The position numbers and the translations under genes were made by a program. This document shows, one piece after another, positions 1 to 8,487 of a DNA stretch of 41,805 bases. Origin of the DNA: JBAROU01 sp049642385 (GTDB lineage: Bacteria; Chloroflexota; Dehalococcoidia; DSTF01; RBG-16-68-14); assembly GCA_049642385.1 (NCBI GenBank), contig JBAROU010000005.1, positions 1 to 41,805 on the forward strand, in the 5' to 3' direction. Below the pieces are notes generated by a model. That model saw nothing but the letters and a program-made list of their open reading frames with translations. It was not told the DNA's origin and searched no databases. Position 1 is the stretch's first letter, and every line of letters starts with the position of its first letter.

Positions 1-1
1 T

Positions 2-1171
2 CTCTACACCGAGCAGAACACTGGCCGCGAAGTGCGTTTTGAACGGGTCTTTATCCGCGACATCACGATGGTCTTCGCCGAAATAGGCGAGGTGGTCGAG
101 CACGGCTTCGCCCTGATCGACGTGAACGAGCCGGGACGGCTCTTCCAGTCGCTCAAGCGCTTCTTGCCAGTCACGTCGTTCAAGAAGACAAACGTCTTCG
201 GCCAAGAGTACACGCTCGAAGAGCTCGTGGCGCTGCTGGCGCGCCAGATGGTCAACGCCGCGGAAGCTGCACTGGGCCAGCCTATCGACCAGCTTATCGT
301 CGGCCGGCCGGTGCGCTTCTCCGAGGACACCGAGATCGATGAAGCCGCGCGCCGCCGGCTCGATGAGGCGTGGCAGTTCGTCGGGCTGAAGCGCGTGCGC
401 TTCCTTGAAGAGCCGGTCGCCGCCGCCCACCACTACGCCTCGGAAGCGCGCCTCGAACCGGGCGCGCACTTGCTCGTCTTCGACTTCGGCGGCGGCACGC
501 TCGACGTCACCGTCGCGCGCGAGAGCGCCGGGCGAGCGGAGGTGCTGGGCACTGGTGGCCTGCCCATCGGCGGCGACCTGCTGGACAGCCGGATCATGGA
601 GACGCGCATCGCGCCGCTCTTCGGGCGGGGCGCGCACTACGACGGGAACTTGCCTGTGCCGAGCCATCTCTTCGCGCGGCTGCGCAGCTGGCAGTCTATC
701 GTCGAGCTGAACCGTCCCGATCGGCTCGAGTTGATCCGAGACGCCCGCCGCACGTCCGACCGGCCAGATGCGCTGGCGGCGTTTGAGGAGCTAGTCACGC
801 GCAACTACGGACAGGCGCTCTTCCGCGCGATCGAAGACGCGAAGATCGCGCTCTCGGACGCCGATGTTGCCGAGGTGCGCCTGCGCTGCGGACTGATCGA
901 CCTCGCTCAGGAGATCAAGCGGCACGAGTTCGAGGCGGCGATTGGCACGCAGGTACGCGCCGCGCGCCAGCTCGTGCTCGACGTCATCGCGGCCGCCGGG
1001 CGTGAGCTAGGGCAGATCAATCTCGTCCTCACCACGGGCGGCTCGTCGCTCATCCCGGCGTTTCGACAGATGCTGCACGAGGCCCTGCCGCGCGCGCAGC
1101 TCGCCGAGACGGACACATTCACAAGCGTCGCCGCCGGCCTAGCGCTGGCCGGGGCGCATGAGAGCTTCTAG
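2..1171 (+). CDS. Hsp70-like ATPase (YegD type), 5' partial
   Basis: The reading frame is open from the first full codon at base 2 to TAG at 1169-1171, so the true start lies before the window. The visible ~389 residues form an actin/Hsp70 ATPase fold: EEPVAAAHHYA (connect-1-like), VFDFGGGTLDVTV (phosphate-2 loop) and LTTGGSSLIPAF (adenosine motif) occur in the right order. The protein stops soon after the ATPase domain, so the substrate-binding domain of DnaK is absent. That matches the short YegD-like Hsp70 group, whose function is poorly defined. An ATP-dependent chaperone-like role is inference. It is convergent with the following minus-strand gene, 19 bp away. Confidence 0.85.
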   Translation, partial: LYTEQNTGREVRFERVFIRDITMVFAEIGEVVEHGFALIDVNEPGRLFQSLKRFLPVTSFKKTNVFGQEYTLEELVALLARQMVNAAEAALGQPIDQLIVGRPVRFSEDTEIDEAARRRLDEAWQFVGLKRVRFLEEPVAAAHHYASEARLEPGAHLLVFDFGGGTLDVTVARESAGRAEVLGTGGLPIGGDLLDSRIMETRIAPLFGRGAHYDGNLPVPSHLFARLRSWQSIVELNRPDRLELIRDARRTSDRPDALAAFEELVTRNYGQALFRAIEDAKIALSDADVAEVRLRCGLIDLAQEIKRHEFEAAIGTQVRAARQLVLDVIAAAGRELGQINLVLTTGGSSLIPAFRQMLHEALPRAQLAETDTFTSVAAGLALAGAHESF

Positions 1172-1190
1172 GAGCGCGGTGCTTCCACGC

Positions 1191-2183
1191 TCACGCCAAA
1201 TTGAGCGCGGTGTACCAGCCGGCCCACTCGCGGAGGACGGCCGATTCGTCGAACCAGACCTTGTTACGCTGGCCGTACTCCCAGATCACCAGCCGATCGG
1301 CAAGCATGTACATCGGGAAGCGCTCCGTGAAGCCTGATCGGAATGAACGCTGCGCCTGGTACCCAGCGAGAAACGCTCGGGCGAGTGCGACGTCCTCCAT
1401 CGCATACGTAGCGACCGAACGCGCCAGGTCTTCCTCCGGATCGCCGAAGTAGCCGCCACCAACGTCGAACACACCGGTGATGCGCCAGCCCGCGCCGGTA
1501 CGCTCGGCGACGGCGTTGTTCTCCTTGTAGTCGTGGTGCACGAATGTCGGCTCGAACGGCACGTCGAGCGCGCCGCGCCCGCTGGCGATGATGCTCTCGA
1601 CCCACGCGACATCTTCGCTCGTGGTGACATCCGACGCGGCGAGACAGAGATCCAGCCAGCGCCGGATGCGCACGACGGCCCATTCGGCAAATGTGGTGTC
1701 GATCGGCTTGATGCTGACGGCATCGGGATCGTACTCACCGCAGCGGGGCCAGGTCAGGCTGTGCATCCGCGCGAGGTTCTCGCCCATCGCTCGGGCGAGG
1801 GCCTGTTTCTCCTTAGCAGTCAGGCTGGTTCGCACCGCGGGATCGCCGACCTGCACGCCCGGCATCTTAGGCATGACGGCGTAGCTCCAGCCGAAGATGT
1901 CGTCACGAGGATCGATGTCGAACGGCCAGGGGACAGGCACATCAGTCTGTTCGTGCAGCAGCCTCGTGAGGAATTGCTCCTTCTCAAACCGCCAGCTTGG
2001 GTAGGGCGCGCCTCGCAGCACGTACTCGCCCTTCGCGGTCGTCAGAAAGACGTTCTGGCCAAAGAGGCCCATCGGCGCCGGTTCCGCAGCGAGCAGGTCA
2101 CCGAGATCGAAGCGGTCGAGCGCGGCCTGGAGCTGCGCATCGGAGAGCACGCCGAGGCGCTCGGAGTACTTGCGCTCCGTCAT
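1191..2183 (-). CDS. APH-fold phosphotransferase
   Basis: 330 residues with the aminoglycoside phosphotransferase/choline kinase fold. The N-lobe has GQNVFLTTAKGEYVLR, in place of a classic nucleotide loop, followed by an expected kinase lysine region. The catalytic HxDxxxxN signature appears as HHDYKENN and the metal-binding aspartate as GVFDVGGG. The family phosphorylates small molecules such as aminoglycosides, homoserine or sugars; the substrate cannot be told here, and antibiotic resistance should not be assumed. The ATG at 2183 overlaps the stop of the upstream gene (ATGA, 4 bp), indicating translational coupling. An open frame continues upstream of this ATG but only as a shadow of the neighbour. 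Confidence 0.8.
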   Translation of the reverse strand: MTERKYSERLGVLSDAQLQAALDRFDLGDLLAAEPAPMGLFGQNVFLTTAKGEYVLRGAPYPSWRFEKEQFLTRLLHEQTDVPVPWPFDIDPRDDIFGWSYAVMPKMPGVQVGDPAVRTSLTAKEKQALARAMGENLARMHSLTWPRCGEYDPDAVSIKPIDTTFAEWAVVRIRRWLDLCLAASDVTTSEDVAWVESIIASGRGALDVPFEPTFVHHDYKENNAVAERTGAGWRITGVFDVGGGYFGDPEEDLARSVATYAMEDVALARAFLAGYQAQRSFRSGFTERFPMYMLADRLVIWEYGQRNKVWFDESAVLREWAGWYTALNLA

Positions 2184-2803
2184 TCCTTGTTTGCCTCTGT
2201 CCGAAACGATCCCGGGAAGAACTTCTCTGCGCGCAGACGCTGCCACGCCTCGCGCGTCTCGCCCAGACCCGGCGTACTGCCGTCGCCATAAGCGAGCTCG
2301 TCCAGAAAGGCCGCCAGCTCGCTCGCCGTGCCTTCGATCAGGTTCGTCGCTGCCGGCCGCGCCCAAGGAAAGTTCGCTGGGAGGTGGCAGGCGTGGATCA
2401 TCCAATCGATGGCGAGCAGCTTCTCGCGCGGAGTACGCACCTTCGGCCAGCGCTGGAGGAACTCCTGGAACGCTGGGAACGCGTTGCCGCCGAAAAGCTG
2501 CTTGCGCTGGTACGACTTCAGGTACTCGCCCCACGTCGTCGCCCAGCCGCACTCGCAGCCGAGCGGCGCTTCCTTGTCACCGTGCGGCCGCTCGATGCTA
2601 TTTCCACAGCGCGGGCAGGTCACGCGGCCTGCGTGCGCCTCCGTGACGAGGCGGATGCTCTCGCAGCGCGCGTAGATCGCGTAGCCGACGTCATCGATCA
2701 GCTCCTCGTCCACGATGCCCTTCGCGTCGAGCGTATAGAGGCGGCGGATCTTGTCCTTTGGCGCGCGGCGCGCCCAGCGCACCTCGTCTATCCCCGACAT
2801 CAT
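2180..2803 (-). CDS. zinc-ribbon-like protein of unknown function
   Basis: About 207 residues with a central CPRCGNSI ... CECGW pattern (around residues 63-86) that looks like a four-cysteine zinc ribbon, followed by helical sequence rich in Trp, Phe and Leu. I do not recognise a named family. It is the first gene of a two-gene operon with the APH-fold kinase and overlaps it by 4 bp. Two ATG codons lie back to back (2803-2801 and 2800-2798). The Shine-Dalgarno GGAGG ends only 3 nt before the first and 6 nt before the second, so initiation at 2800 is at least as likely. A promoter and a structured leader lie upstream. Guess: a nucleic-acid- or metal-binding partner of the kinase, unsupported beyond the context. 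Confidence 0.7.
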   Translation of the reverse strand: MMSGIDEVRWARRAPKDKIRRLYTLDAKGIVDEELIDDVGYAIYARCESIRLVTEAHAGRVTCPRCGNSIERPHGDKEAPLGCECGWATTWGEYLKSYQRKQLFGGNAFPAFQEFLQRWPKVRTPREKLLAIDWMIHACHLPANFPWARPAATNLIEGTASELAAFLDELAYGDGSTPGLGETREAWQRLRAEKFFPGSFRTEANKE

Positions 2804-2820
2804 CTCCCTCCAAATCGATA

Positions 2821-2891
2821 CGCCCCACTCGCCTGCTGCCGGAAGCCGAAGGGCGTCCCAGCGTCAGGCGAGCGGGGCGTCCCCGCTCACC
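2821..2891 (-). promoter_or_regulatory. alternative hairpins in 5' leader
   Basis: Read on the minus strand, GGTGAGCGGGG (2891-2881) can pair with CCCCGCTCGCC (2877-2867) in an 11-bp hairpin with one G-U pair. The same 3' arm can instead join a 15-bp hairpin (2879-2865 with 2835-2821, one G-U). The two structures exclude each other and lie between a promoter and the ribosome binding site of the zinc-ribbon gene. This could be an RNA switch or merely a palindromic repeat that landed in the leader. The SD itself is not inside either stem. Confidence 0.45.
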
Positions 2892-2917
2892 TTCTTCGCT
2901 CGGTTGGTTCGAAGACT

Positions 2918-2946
2918 AGGATAGCGAATGGTGGGAGGTTGTCCAA
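2918..2946 (-). promoter_or_regulatory. sigma70-type promoter for zinc-ribbon/APH operon
   Basis: On the minus strand TTGGAC (2946-2941), a 17-nt spacer and TATCCT (2923-2918) precede the two-gene operon by about 110 nt. Position, spacer length and orientation all fit; the hexamers match the consensus at four of six bases each. Confidence 0.5.
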
Positions 2947-2970
2947 GAGAGAGGGCTGTTCATCGGTCGC

Positions 2971-3942
2971 CTAGCCCCGCGCCTCGCCGTCACGCAAGAG
3001 CACCTTGGCGTCCAGGCTGCGAGGCGCGCGTTCTTCCACAACGGCCGTGGCCGCCGCGCGCTGGACAACGCGGTTGTACGGCGTCGGGACGCCGTGCAGC
3101 GCGCCGAGGAGGACGATCTCGCCGTTCAGGTAGTCCGTCTCGATGGAACCGGCCCGCCGCTCCAGACTCTGCCAGGACGACCCGCCACCGCGCTCCCTGC
3201 CGGCAATGCTACCTCTCGTTACATCCACGCCGCGGCCCTGAAAGAGCTCCGCGCCGGAGGCAAACTCGATGCCGGCCGCTCGATAGCACGCGACGGCTTC
3301 GTCGCGCAGGTGTCGCGTCAGCTCCCCAGCAGCGTCGTCCTGCTTGCATAACGCCTGCACCGCGTTGCCGAGGTTCCCCAGCAGCTTGGCGTACTTCAAC
3401 CGCATGACCTGAGGATCGGGCCGAGAGCTGAACCCGCTCGCGGTGATGTCCGCACACACCCGCTCGATCAGCGGATCGACGCCGCTCGGATACCGTCCTG
3501 CGTCCAGCACCCCTCCGACCGTGGACGAATGCATGAGCACTTCGCCGGGTTCGAGGTGCGTGCCAGGCAGAACGACGAGCATCGCGTAGACGCGCTCGAA
3601 CAGCCGCAGCGCCATGCGCTCGTTGGCGACGCCGTTCTGGGCACAGACCACCGGCACATCGGGCGCGACCAGGCGCAGTTCGTTCAGCGCCGCGAGCGTG
3701 TCCTGCGATTTCATCGTCAGCAGGACAACGTCATCGTTCGTGAACTCGACCTCTGCGGGGTGTCCGACGGCGTTGATGGGCAGCACCGTTGACTCTTCCG
3801 GCGTGCAGAACGTGAGCCCGCCACGGCGCACCTTCTCCAGATGCGCGCCGCGACAGATCAGGACGACGTCCAGGCCCTGCTGAAGGAGCCGCGCACCGAT
3901 GCTCCCGCCTATCGCTCCCGCACCGTAGATGATGTATCGCAT
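2971..3942 (-). CDS. panE: 2-dehydropantoate 2-reductase family protein
   Basis: 323 residues of the ApbA/PanE family: N-terminal Rossmann nucleotide site MRYIIYGAGAIGG (GxGxxG), the MKSQDT and CAQNGV segments, then the C-terminal helical domain with the catalytic-lysine region LKYAKLLGNLGNAVQAL and the substrate region SIETDYLNGEI. PanE reduces ketopantoate to pantoate with NADPH in coenzyme A synthesis. Many relatives reduce other 2-oxo acids, so the exact substrate is uncertain. The start lies 3 bp after the stop of the flavin reductase gene, so it is the third gene of an SsuD-SsuE-like operon. That context is unusual for pantothenate synthesis and leaves room for another role. Confidence 0.75.
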   Translation of the reverse strand: MRYIIYGAGAIGGSIGARLLQQGLDVVLICRGAHLEKVRRGGLTFCTPEESTVLPINAVGHPAEVEFTNDDVVLLTMKSQDTLAALNELRLVAPDVPVVCAQNGVANERMALRLFERVYAMLVVLPGTHLEPGEVLMHSSTVGGVLDAGRYPSGVDPLIERVCADITASGFSSRPDPQVMRLKYAKLLGNLGNAVQALCKQDDAAGELTRHLRDEAVACYRAAGIEFASGAELFQGRGVDVTRGSIAGRERGGGSSWQSLERRAGSIETDYLNGEIVLLGALHGVPTPYNRVVQRAAATAVVEERAPRSLDAKVLLRDGEARG

Positions 3943-3945
3943 GGC

Positions 3946-4464
3946 TTACGTTTTCCCGAGTAGCCGAAGCGCCGCCGCCGCAACCTCGTCGATGCGGGCG
4001 AGCAACGCCCCGTTTGGTTTGCCATCGACGAACTGCGCGTCTGTTGCAAAGACGCCGGCGAGCGGGACGCCGTCCAGGCTCATGAAGAGCGGCCGCAGCC
4101 CATACTCCACCGCCAGGAAATGTTCCGGCGCCGCCGCCGTCTGCACCGGCACGCACAGCTTGCCCGCCAGGTGGCTCTGCGGCATCAGATCGAAAAACAT
4201 CTTGAGCACACCTGTGTAGAGCGCTCGATACGTCGGCGTCGCAGCGACGACGATCTGCGCTTCGCCCACGCACGCGATCGCCTCATCGACGTCCGCGTGC
4301 GTCGATCGCGCCAGGAGCGCATCGGCGGGCAGCGTCGCGAGATCGATCATGCGCGTCTGGCAACCCGAACATGCCAGCGCTTCGAGCGTCAGCTCGGCAA
4401 GCGCCTTCGACTTCGAGGGCGTGCGTGGACTGCCGGAGATCGCGACGGCCTTGACGTCAGGCAA
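3946..4464 (-). CDS. NAD(P)H-dependent FMN reductase (SsuE-like)
   Basis: About 172 residues with the flavodoxin-like fold of the SsuE/NADPH-dependent FMN reductase family: VKAVAISGSPRTPSKS at the N-terminus (flavin phosphate loop) and AATPTYRALYTGVLKMFFD in the middle (PxYxxxxxxxLK signature). It would supply reduced FMN to the SsuD-like monooxygenase encoded just upstream. I place the start at TTG 4464, which has GGGGAG 6-8 nt before it, overlaps the ssuD-like stop by 8 bp and puts the conserved flavin loop at residue 5. An earlier TTG at 4491 would add nine residues. The partnership with SsuD is inferred from family knowledge and adjacency. Confidence 0.78.
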   Translation of the reverse strand: MPDVKAVAISGSPRTPSKSKALAELTLEALACSGCQTRMIDLATLPADALLARSTHADVDEAIACVGEAQIVVAATPTYRALYTGVLKMFFDLMPQSHLAGKLCVPVQTAAAPEHFLAVEYGLRPLFMSLDGVPLAGVFATDAQFVDGKPNGALLARIDEVAAAALRLLGKT

Positions 4465-5536
4465 GCGCGCTCCCCGCGAGCCGTCCCACAAAATGCGGCA
4501 TCACGTACCTGCCGAAGCGCTGGGCTTCTTCGAGATGCGGGTAACCCGAAAGGATGAAGGTGTCGACGCCAAGGTCGACGTACTCTTGCAGTCGCGCCGC
4601 GACACTCTCGCCGGAGCCGACCAGCGCCGTTCCTACGCCGAGGCGCGCCTTGCCGATGCCGGTCCAGAGGTTGGGAGCAATCACGAGCTCATCGCTTCCG
4701 TTCGCCTGACGCATCTGCTGCTGACGGCGCTCGCCTTCGGAGTCCGTGCGGCTCAGCACCTTGTCCATCTTGCCCTGGAAGTCGTCCGGTATGCCGGCGA
4801 TAAGCGCATCGGCAGCCGCCCAGGCCTCTTCCTCCGTCTCCCGCACAACGACGTGCATGCGCATCCCGAAGCGCAGCGTCCGCCCGATCGCCCCGGCGCG
4901 GGCGCGCAGGTCGGCGATACGCTCCTCCACCATCGACACCGTCTCTCCCCAGAGGAGATACACATCCGCCTCCTCCACACCGACGTGCTTAGCAGCATCG
5001 GAGGCGCCACCGAAGTAGAACGGCGGGTACGGCTGTTGGTACGGTCGCGGATGGACGTTCCCGCCTTCGACGCGGTAGTACCTGCCCTCGAAGTTCCAGC
5101 GCTGGCGCTCCGTCCACGCCTTGCGCACGACTTGCATGAACTCCTGCGTGCGCGCATAACGCTCGTCGTGATCCAGGAAGTCGCCGTCCGCCGCCAGCTC
5201 GGCGGGATAGCCGCCGGTGACGACGTTCACCAGCACTCGTCCCTCGGTGAGCTGGTCAAGCGTGTTGCTCATCTTGGCCGCGAGCGTTGGTGACACGAAC
5301 CCCGGCCGCATCGCGACGAGGAACTTCAGCTTCTCGGTGCGTCCGGCGACGACAGCGGACGAGAGCCAGGCGTCGTGGCAGGTTGTCCCTACCGGCACCA
5401 GCGCGAAGGTGAAGCCGGCGTCTTCCGCCGCTTTCGCCACGTCGACGAGATAGTCGAGCGTGGCCTCGCGATCGGGTGGGCCGATCACCTCCGAATCGCC
5501 CATAGTAGGTAAGAACCAGCCGAAATCGATGTTCAT
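4457..5536 (-). CDS. ssuD: FMNH2-dependent alkanesulfonate monooxygenase-like (LLM class)
   Basis: 359 residues of the bacterial luciferase-like (LLM) TIM-barrel family, closest by motif to SsuD: N-terminal FGWFLPTMGDSE, the VPVGTTCHDAW segment, VNVVTGGYPAE, and the FGGASDAAKHVGVEEADVYLLWGE region. SsuD uses FMNH2 and O2 to release sulfite from alkanesulfonates. ATG 5536 is chosen because the family begins right there (MNIDFGWFLPT) and GAGGT lies 8 nt upstream. It opens a three-gene operon with the flavin reductase and the PanE-like gene. No SsuABC transporter is adjacent, so substrates other than sulfonates remain possible. Confidence 0.8.
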   Translation of the reverse strand: MNIDFGWFLPTMGDSEVIGPPDREATLDYLVDVAKAAEDAGFTFALVPVGTTCHDAWLSSAVVAGRTEKLKFLVAMRPGFVSPTLAAKMSNTLDQLTEGRVLVNVVTGGYPAELAADGDFLDHDERYARTQEFMQVVRKAWTERQRWNFEGRYYRVEGGNVHPRPYQQPYPPFYFGGASDAAKHVGVEEADVYLLWGETVSMVEERIADLRARAGAIGRTLRFGMRMHVVVRETEEEAWAAADALIAGIPDDFQGKMDKVLSRTDSEGERRQQQMRQANGSDELVIAPNLWTGIGKARLGVGTALVGSGESVAARLQEYVDLGVDTFILSGYPHLEEAQRFGRYVMPHFVGRLAGSALA

Positions 5537-5598
5537 GTGGCGTACCTCGGTAGAGAATGCGCGTCCAGTGTACACCAACCGCTGGCGACCGTTCCCCA

Positions 5599-5627
5599 TT
5601 GGCGAGCTATTCGCTTCCTGCTATACT
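5599..5627 (+). promoter_or_regulatory. sigma70-type promoter for ilvE
   Basis: TTGGCG (5599-5604), 17-nt spacer, TATACT (5622-5627), in the 130-bp divergent region between ssuD-like and ilvE. The predicted start of transcription leaves a leader of about 35 nt with AAGGAG (5653-5658) 8 nt before the ATG. Confidence 0.65.
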
Positions 5628-5666
5628 AACGCCACTTAACGCGTCAAGTTGTAAGGAGACGGGCGG

Positions 5667-6635
5667 ATGCCCATACCAACGGCGTACTTCCAGGGCCAGC
5701 TTATCCCCCTCGACGACGCGAAGATTGGCATCAGGACGCACGCGTTCCTCTACGGCACCGCTTGCTTCGAGGGGATCCGCGGCAACTGGAACGACGACGA
5801 CGGCCAGACCTACCTCTTCCGCGTGCGCGACCACTACGAGCGCCTGCGCATGAGTTGCCGCGTCCTGCGCATCGGGCTGCCCTACTCCGACGACGAGCTG
5901 TGCAACCTCACGTCGGACCTCGTCGGGCGTAACAGTTACAGCGAGGACATCTACATCCGGCCCATCGCCTACAAGAGCGAAGAGGTGATCGGGCCCAAGA
6001 TGCACGACGTGGGCGACGATTTCCTCGTCTTCGTCATCCCGTTCGGGAACTATCTCGACATCGACGCCGGCATCCGCTGCGCGACGTCGACGTGGCGCCG
6101 GGTCGACGACCTGGGCATCCCGGCGCGGGCGAAAGTGAACGGCCTCTACGTAAACTCGGCGCTCGCCAAGACCGAGGCGCAGGAGAACGGGTTCGACGAG
6201 GCGATCATGCTCGACGACCGCGGCCACGTCTCGGAGGGCAGTGGTGAAAACATCTTCATCGTGCGCAAGGGCAAGCTGATCACGCCGCCGCCGTCGGACA
6301 ACGTCCTCGAAGGGATCACCGCCGATAGCGTGATCACGCTCGCGCGCGACGAGCTAGGCATCGAGACCGTCGAGCGTTCGATCGACCGAAGCGAGCTCTA
6401 CGTCGCGGACGAGTGCTTCATGACCGGCACCGCCGCGCACGTGTCGCCGGTGCTCGAAGTCGACCGGCGAAGCGTCGGCAGCGGCAAGACGGGCGAGGTC
6501 ACGCGCCGGTTGCAAGAGCTCTACTTCAACGCGATCCGCGGTAAGAACGAGAAGTACGCCCACTGGGTCACCCCCGTGAAGCCAAGCATCGCCGCCAAGA
6601 AGCCGGCGGCCGGCCGTCAAAGAGTGAAGGCCTAG
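5667..6635 (+). CDS. ilvE: branched-chain amino acid aminotransferase
   Basis: 322 residues, fold-type IV PLP aminotransferase. GTACFEGIRG (about residues 30-39), the catalytic-lysine segment ARAKVNGLYVNSALAKTEA (Schiff-base Lys about residue 156), DEAIMLDDRGHVSEGSGENIF and a GTAAHVSPV loop are all in family order. It catalyses the last step of leucine, isoleucine and valine synthesis, moving an amino group from glutamate to the 2-oxo acids. The start has AAGGAG 8 nt upstream and its own promoter. It lies 3.6 kb upstream of the T-box-controlled operon and is separately transcribed. A short lysine-rich C-terminal tail extends beyond the usual end. Confidence 0.92.
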   Translation: MPIPTAYFQGQLIPLDDAKIGIRTHAFLYGTACFEGIRGNWNDDDGQTYLFRVRDHYERLRMSCRVLRIGLPYSDDELCNLTSDLVGRNSYSEDIYIRPIAYKSEEVIGPKMHDVGDDFLVFVIPFGNYLDIDAGIRCATSTWRRVDDLGIPARAKVNGLYVNSALAKTEAQENGFDEAIMLDDRGHVSEGSGENIFIVRKGKLITPPPSDNVLEGITADSVITLARDELGIETVERSIDRSELYVADECFMTGTAAHVSPVLEVDRRSVGSGKTGEVTRRLQELYFNAIRGKNEKYAHWVTPVKPSIAAKKPAAGRQRVKA

Positions 6636-6636
6636 C

Positions 6637-7536
6637 GTGTTTTCCGAGTGGCAACCGCCCCGCATGTTAGGAGGACTGACGGGCGGAGTCCTCACCCTCG
6701 TCTGCTATCTGCTGATGGGGGCGCTGCTCTGGCGCGGCCTCACACTGCCCATCAGCCTGCAAGCCGTCGGGCCATACGTGGCCGCGACGTTCTTCTTTGG
6801 GCTGGGCTGCCTGTTCGCCTACTGGACCTACGGCTGCCTCACGCTGCGCTACCACCTCGATCGCAACGGCTTGGTGATCCACTGGGGTGACATCCGCCAA
6901 ATGATTCCTATGGAGCGCATCGAGCGGCTGGTGCCCGGCCGCGAGCTACCCGCGCCGACGATAAACGGCGTGAGCTGGTTGGGCCACCACGTCGGCCGCG
7001 CGGAGGTCGGCGACCTCGGCGAGACGCTGTTCTACTCGACGCAGAAAGATCCCGAGCACCTGCTGTACGTAGTGACACCCAGCCACTCGTACGCCATCTC
7101 CGTGCAGGACGAGGTGCAGTTCGCCGAGGAGCTCCAGGGGCACCAGCGCTTGGGTCAGGTCGTCTCGCTGCCGCAGGTGACGGAGCGGACGTCGATCGCC
7201 TCACAGCCGTTCTGGCACGACTCCCTCGCGCGCACGCTTGCGCTGCTTTCGATGCTGGCGGCGGCCGTCACGGTCGGCTACGTCTTTCAGCAGTACCCGG
7301 GCCTGCCCGACAGCATCCCGCTCGCGTTCCCCTCGATCAGCGGCGTCACGCGTGTCGACGACAAGAGCGCGTTGCTTGCCATCCCGATCACCGGCCTGGG
7401 CCTGCTAGCGATCAACCTCGCGCTCGGCTTCATTCTCCACGCCTGGGAGCGCGCTGTGGGTTACCTCCTGTTCGCCGCCGCCATCGGTTCGCAGCTCATC
7501 CTCCTCTCCGGCGCGATCATTACCCTCCAGCAATAG
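6637..7536 (+). CDS. PH-domain membrane protein with DUF1648-like segment
   Basis: 299 residues. Two transmembrane helices near residues 11-33 and 45-65 are followed by a bacterial PH-like beta domain (YHLDRNGLVIHWGDIRQMIPMERIERLV). Then come three more hydrophobic segments, the first followed by LPDSIPLAFPSISGVTRVDD, which resembles the DUF1648 motif of multi-pass membrane proteins. GTG 6637 starts one base after the ilvE stop, with AAGG 6 nt upstream, so it is co-transcribed with ilvE. Function unknown; related proteins are thought to act in membrane or envelope processes. Both halves are recognised by pattern only. Confidence 0.7.
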   Translation: MFSEWQPPRMLGGLTGGVLTLVCYLLMGALLWRGLTLPISLQAVGPYVAATFFFGLGCLFAYWTYGCLTLRYHLDRNGLVIHWGDIRQMIPMERIERLVPGRELPAPTINGVSWLGHHVGRAEVGDLGETLFYSTQKDPEHLLYVVTPSHSYAISVQDEVQFAEELQGHQRLGQVVSLPQVTERTSIASQPFWHDSLARTLALLSMLAAAVTVGYVFQQYPGLPDSIPLAFPSISGVTRVDDKSALLAIPITGLGLLAINLALGFILHAWERAVGYLLFAAAIGSQLILLSGAIITLQQ

Positions 7537-7545
7537 ATCGTACAT

Positions 7546-8442
7546 ATGACAGACCCATCGCGCTCTTCGCCATCGAGCGGAGCCGCGGACGTAGCGTCAC
7601 TCCTCAACCTCGTGCGCAGGCAACCCGCGGAGCCGTGGCGAGACGGAGACAACATCCCTTGGAACGACCCTGGCTTCAGTCGCGGGATGCTTCAAGAGCA
7701 CCTCTCGCAGGCTCACGACCGCGCCAGTCGCCGCTTTGAGACGATTGGCCAGCACGTCGACTGGATCCACCACCAACTCTTGATCAGCAAACCAGCGAAC
7801 ATCCTCGACCTGGGCTGTGGTCCCGGCCTGTACACGAGCCGCCTGGCGCAGCGGGGTCATGAGTGCGTCGGCATCGACTATGCGCCCGCTTCGATCGACT
7901 ACGCACAGGACGAAGCGCGCAAGTTGAAGCTTCGCTGCAACTACGCTTGCGAAGACATGCGAATTGCTGACTACGGAACGGGCTTCGACTTAGTCATGTT
8001 GATCAACGGTGAGCTGAACTCGTTCCGGCCGACCGACGCGAAAGCCATCCTCACGAAAGCACGCCACGCACTCCGGGATGATGGGCGACTCCTTCTGGAA
8101 GTGCACACGCCCGAAGCGATAAAGGCAGTCGGCAGACGGAGTCCGCTTTGGTTTTCGGCTGAGCGCAGCATATTCTCGGACACGCCTCATTTGTGGCTGG
8201 AGGAGCATACGTGGCACGCGGAGGCAAACGCCTCCACCACCCGCTACTTCATCATCGATGCGGCAACCGGCAGCGTCAGCACATATGCTGCAACTAAGCA
8301 GGCGTACTCGGAGGCCGAATACCGCGCTCTCATCAGCGACTGCCAGTTCACCGAGATCGAATTCCTTCCCTCGCTCACTGGCACCGAGAATGCCCAGAGC
8401 GACATGGTGGCAATCGTGGCACGCAAGCCAGGGACTGCCTGA
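7546..8442 (+). CDS. class I SAM-dependent methyltransferase
   Basis: 298 residues. After about 80 residues of helical N-terminal sequence comes the SAM-binding motif I ILDLGCGPGLYTSRLA (about residues 86-101), then acidic loop VGIDYAPASIDYA, CEDMRIADYGTGFDLVMLI (motifs II/III) and a C-terminal beta-sheet region. The layout is that of a small-molecule methyltransferase; the substrate is unknown. ATG 7546 lies 9 bp after the preceding stop and has no clear Shine-Dalgarno, so translation may depend on coupling. Confidence 0.8.
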   Translation: MTDPSRSSPSSGAADVASLLNLVRRQPAEPWRDGDNIPWNDPGFSRGMLQEHLSQAHDRASRRFETIGQHVDWIHHQLLISKPANILDLGCGPGLYTSRLAQRGHECVGIDYAPASIDYAQDEARKLKLRCNYACEDMRIADYGTGFDLVMLINGELNSFRPTDAKAILTKARHALRDDGRLLLEVHTPEAIKAVGRRSPLWFSAERSIFSDTPHLWLEEHTWHAEANASTTRYFIIDAATGSVSTYAATKQAYSEAEYRALISDCQFTEIEFLPSLTGTENAQSDMVAIVARKPGTA

Positions 8443-8475
8443 TCACCTCGTCTCGTCCGCACCCGTCTCCCTTGT

Positions 8476-8481
8476 TACACT
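8476..8481 (+). promoter_or_regulatory. -10 element of probable leaderless transcript
   Basis: TACACT at 8476-8481 is followed by only six bases (GACCCC) before the GTG start at 8488. No Shine-Dalgarno is present, and a -35 match is weak (TCGTCC at 8453-8458). This geometry is typical of leaderless promoters. Confidence 0.5.
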
Positions 8482-8487
8482 GACCCC

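Noticed and set aside
1191..2183. APH-fold gene as an antibiotic resistance determinant
   Set aside because: Only the general kinase fold is visible; many members act on metabolic substrates and the context is not a resistance island.
2821..2946. A second T-box in the leader of the zinc-ribbon gene
   Set aside because: No TGGNACC bulge with flanking antiterminator arms and no stem I; only palindromic hairpins are present.
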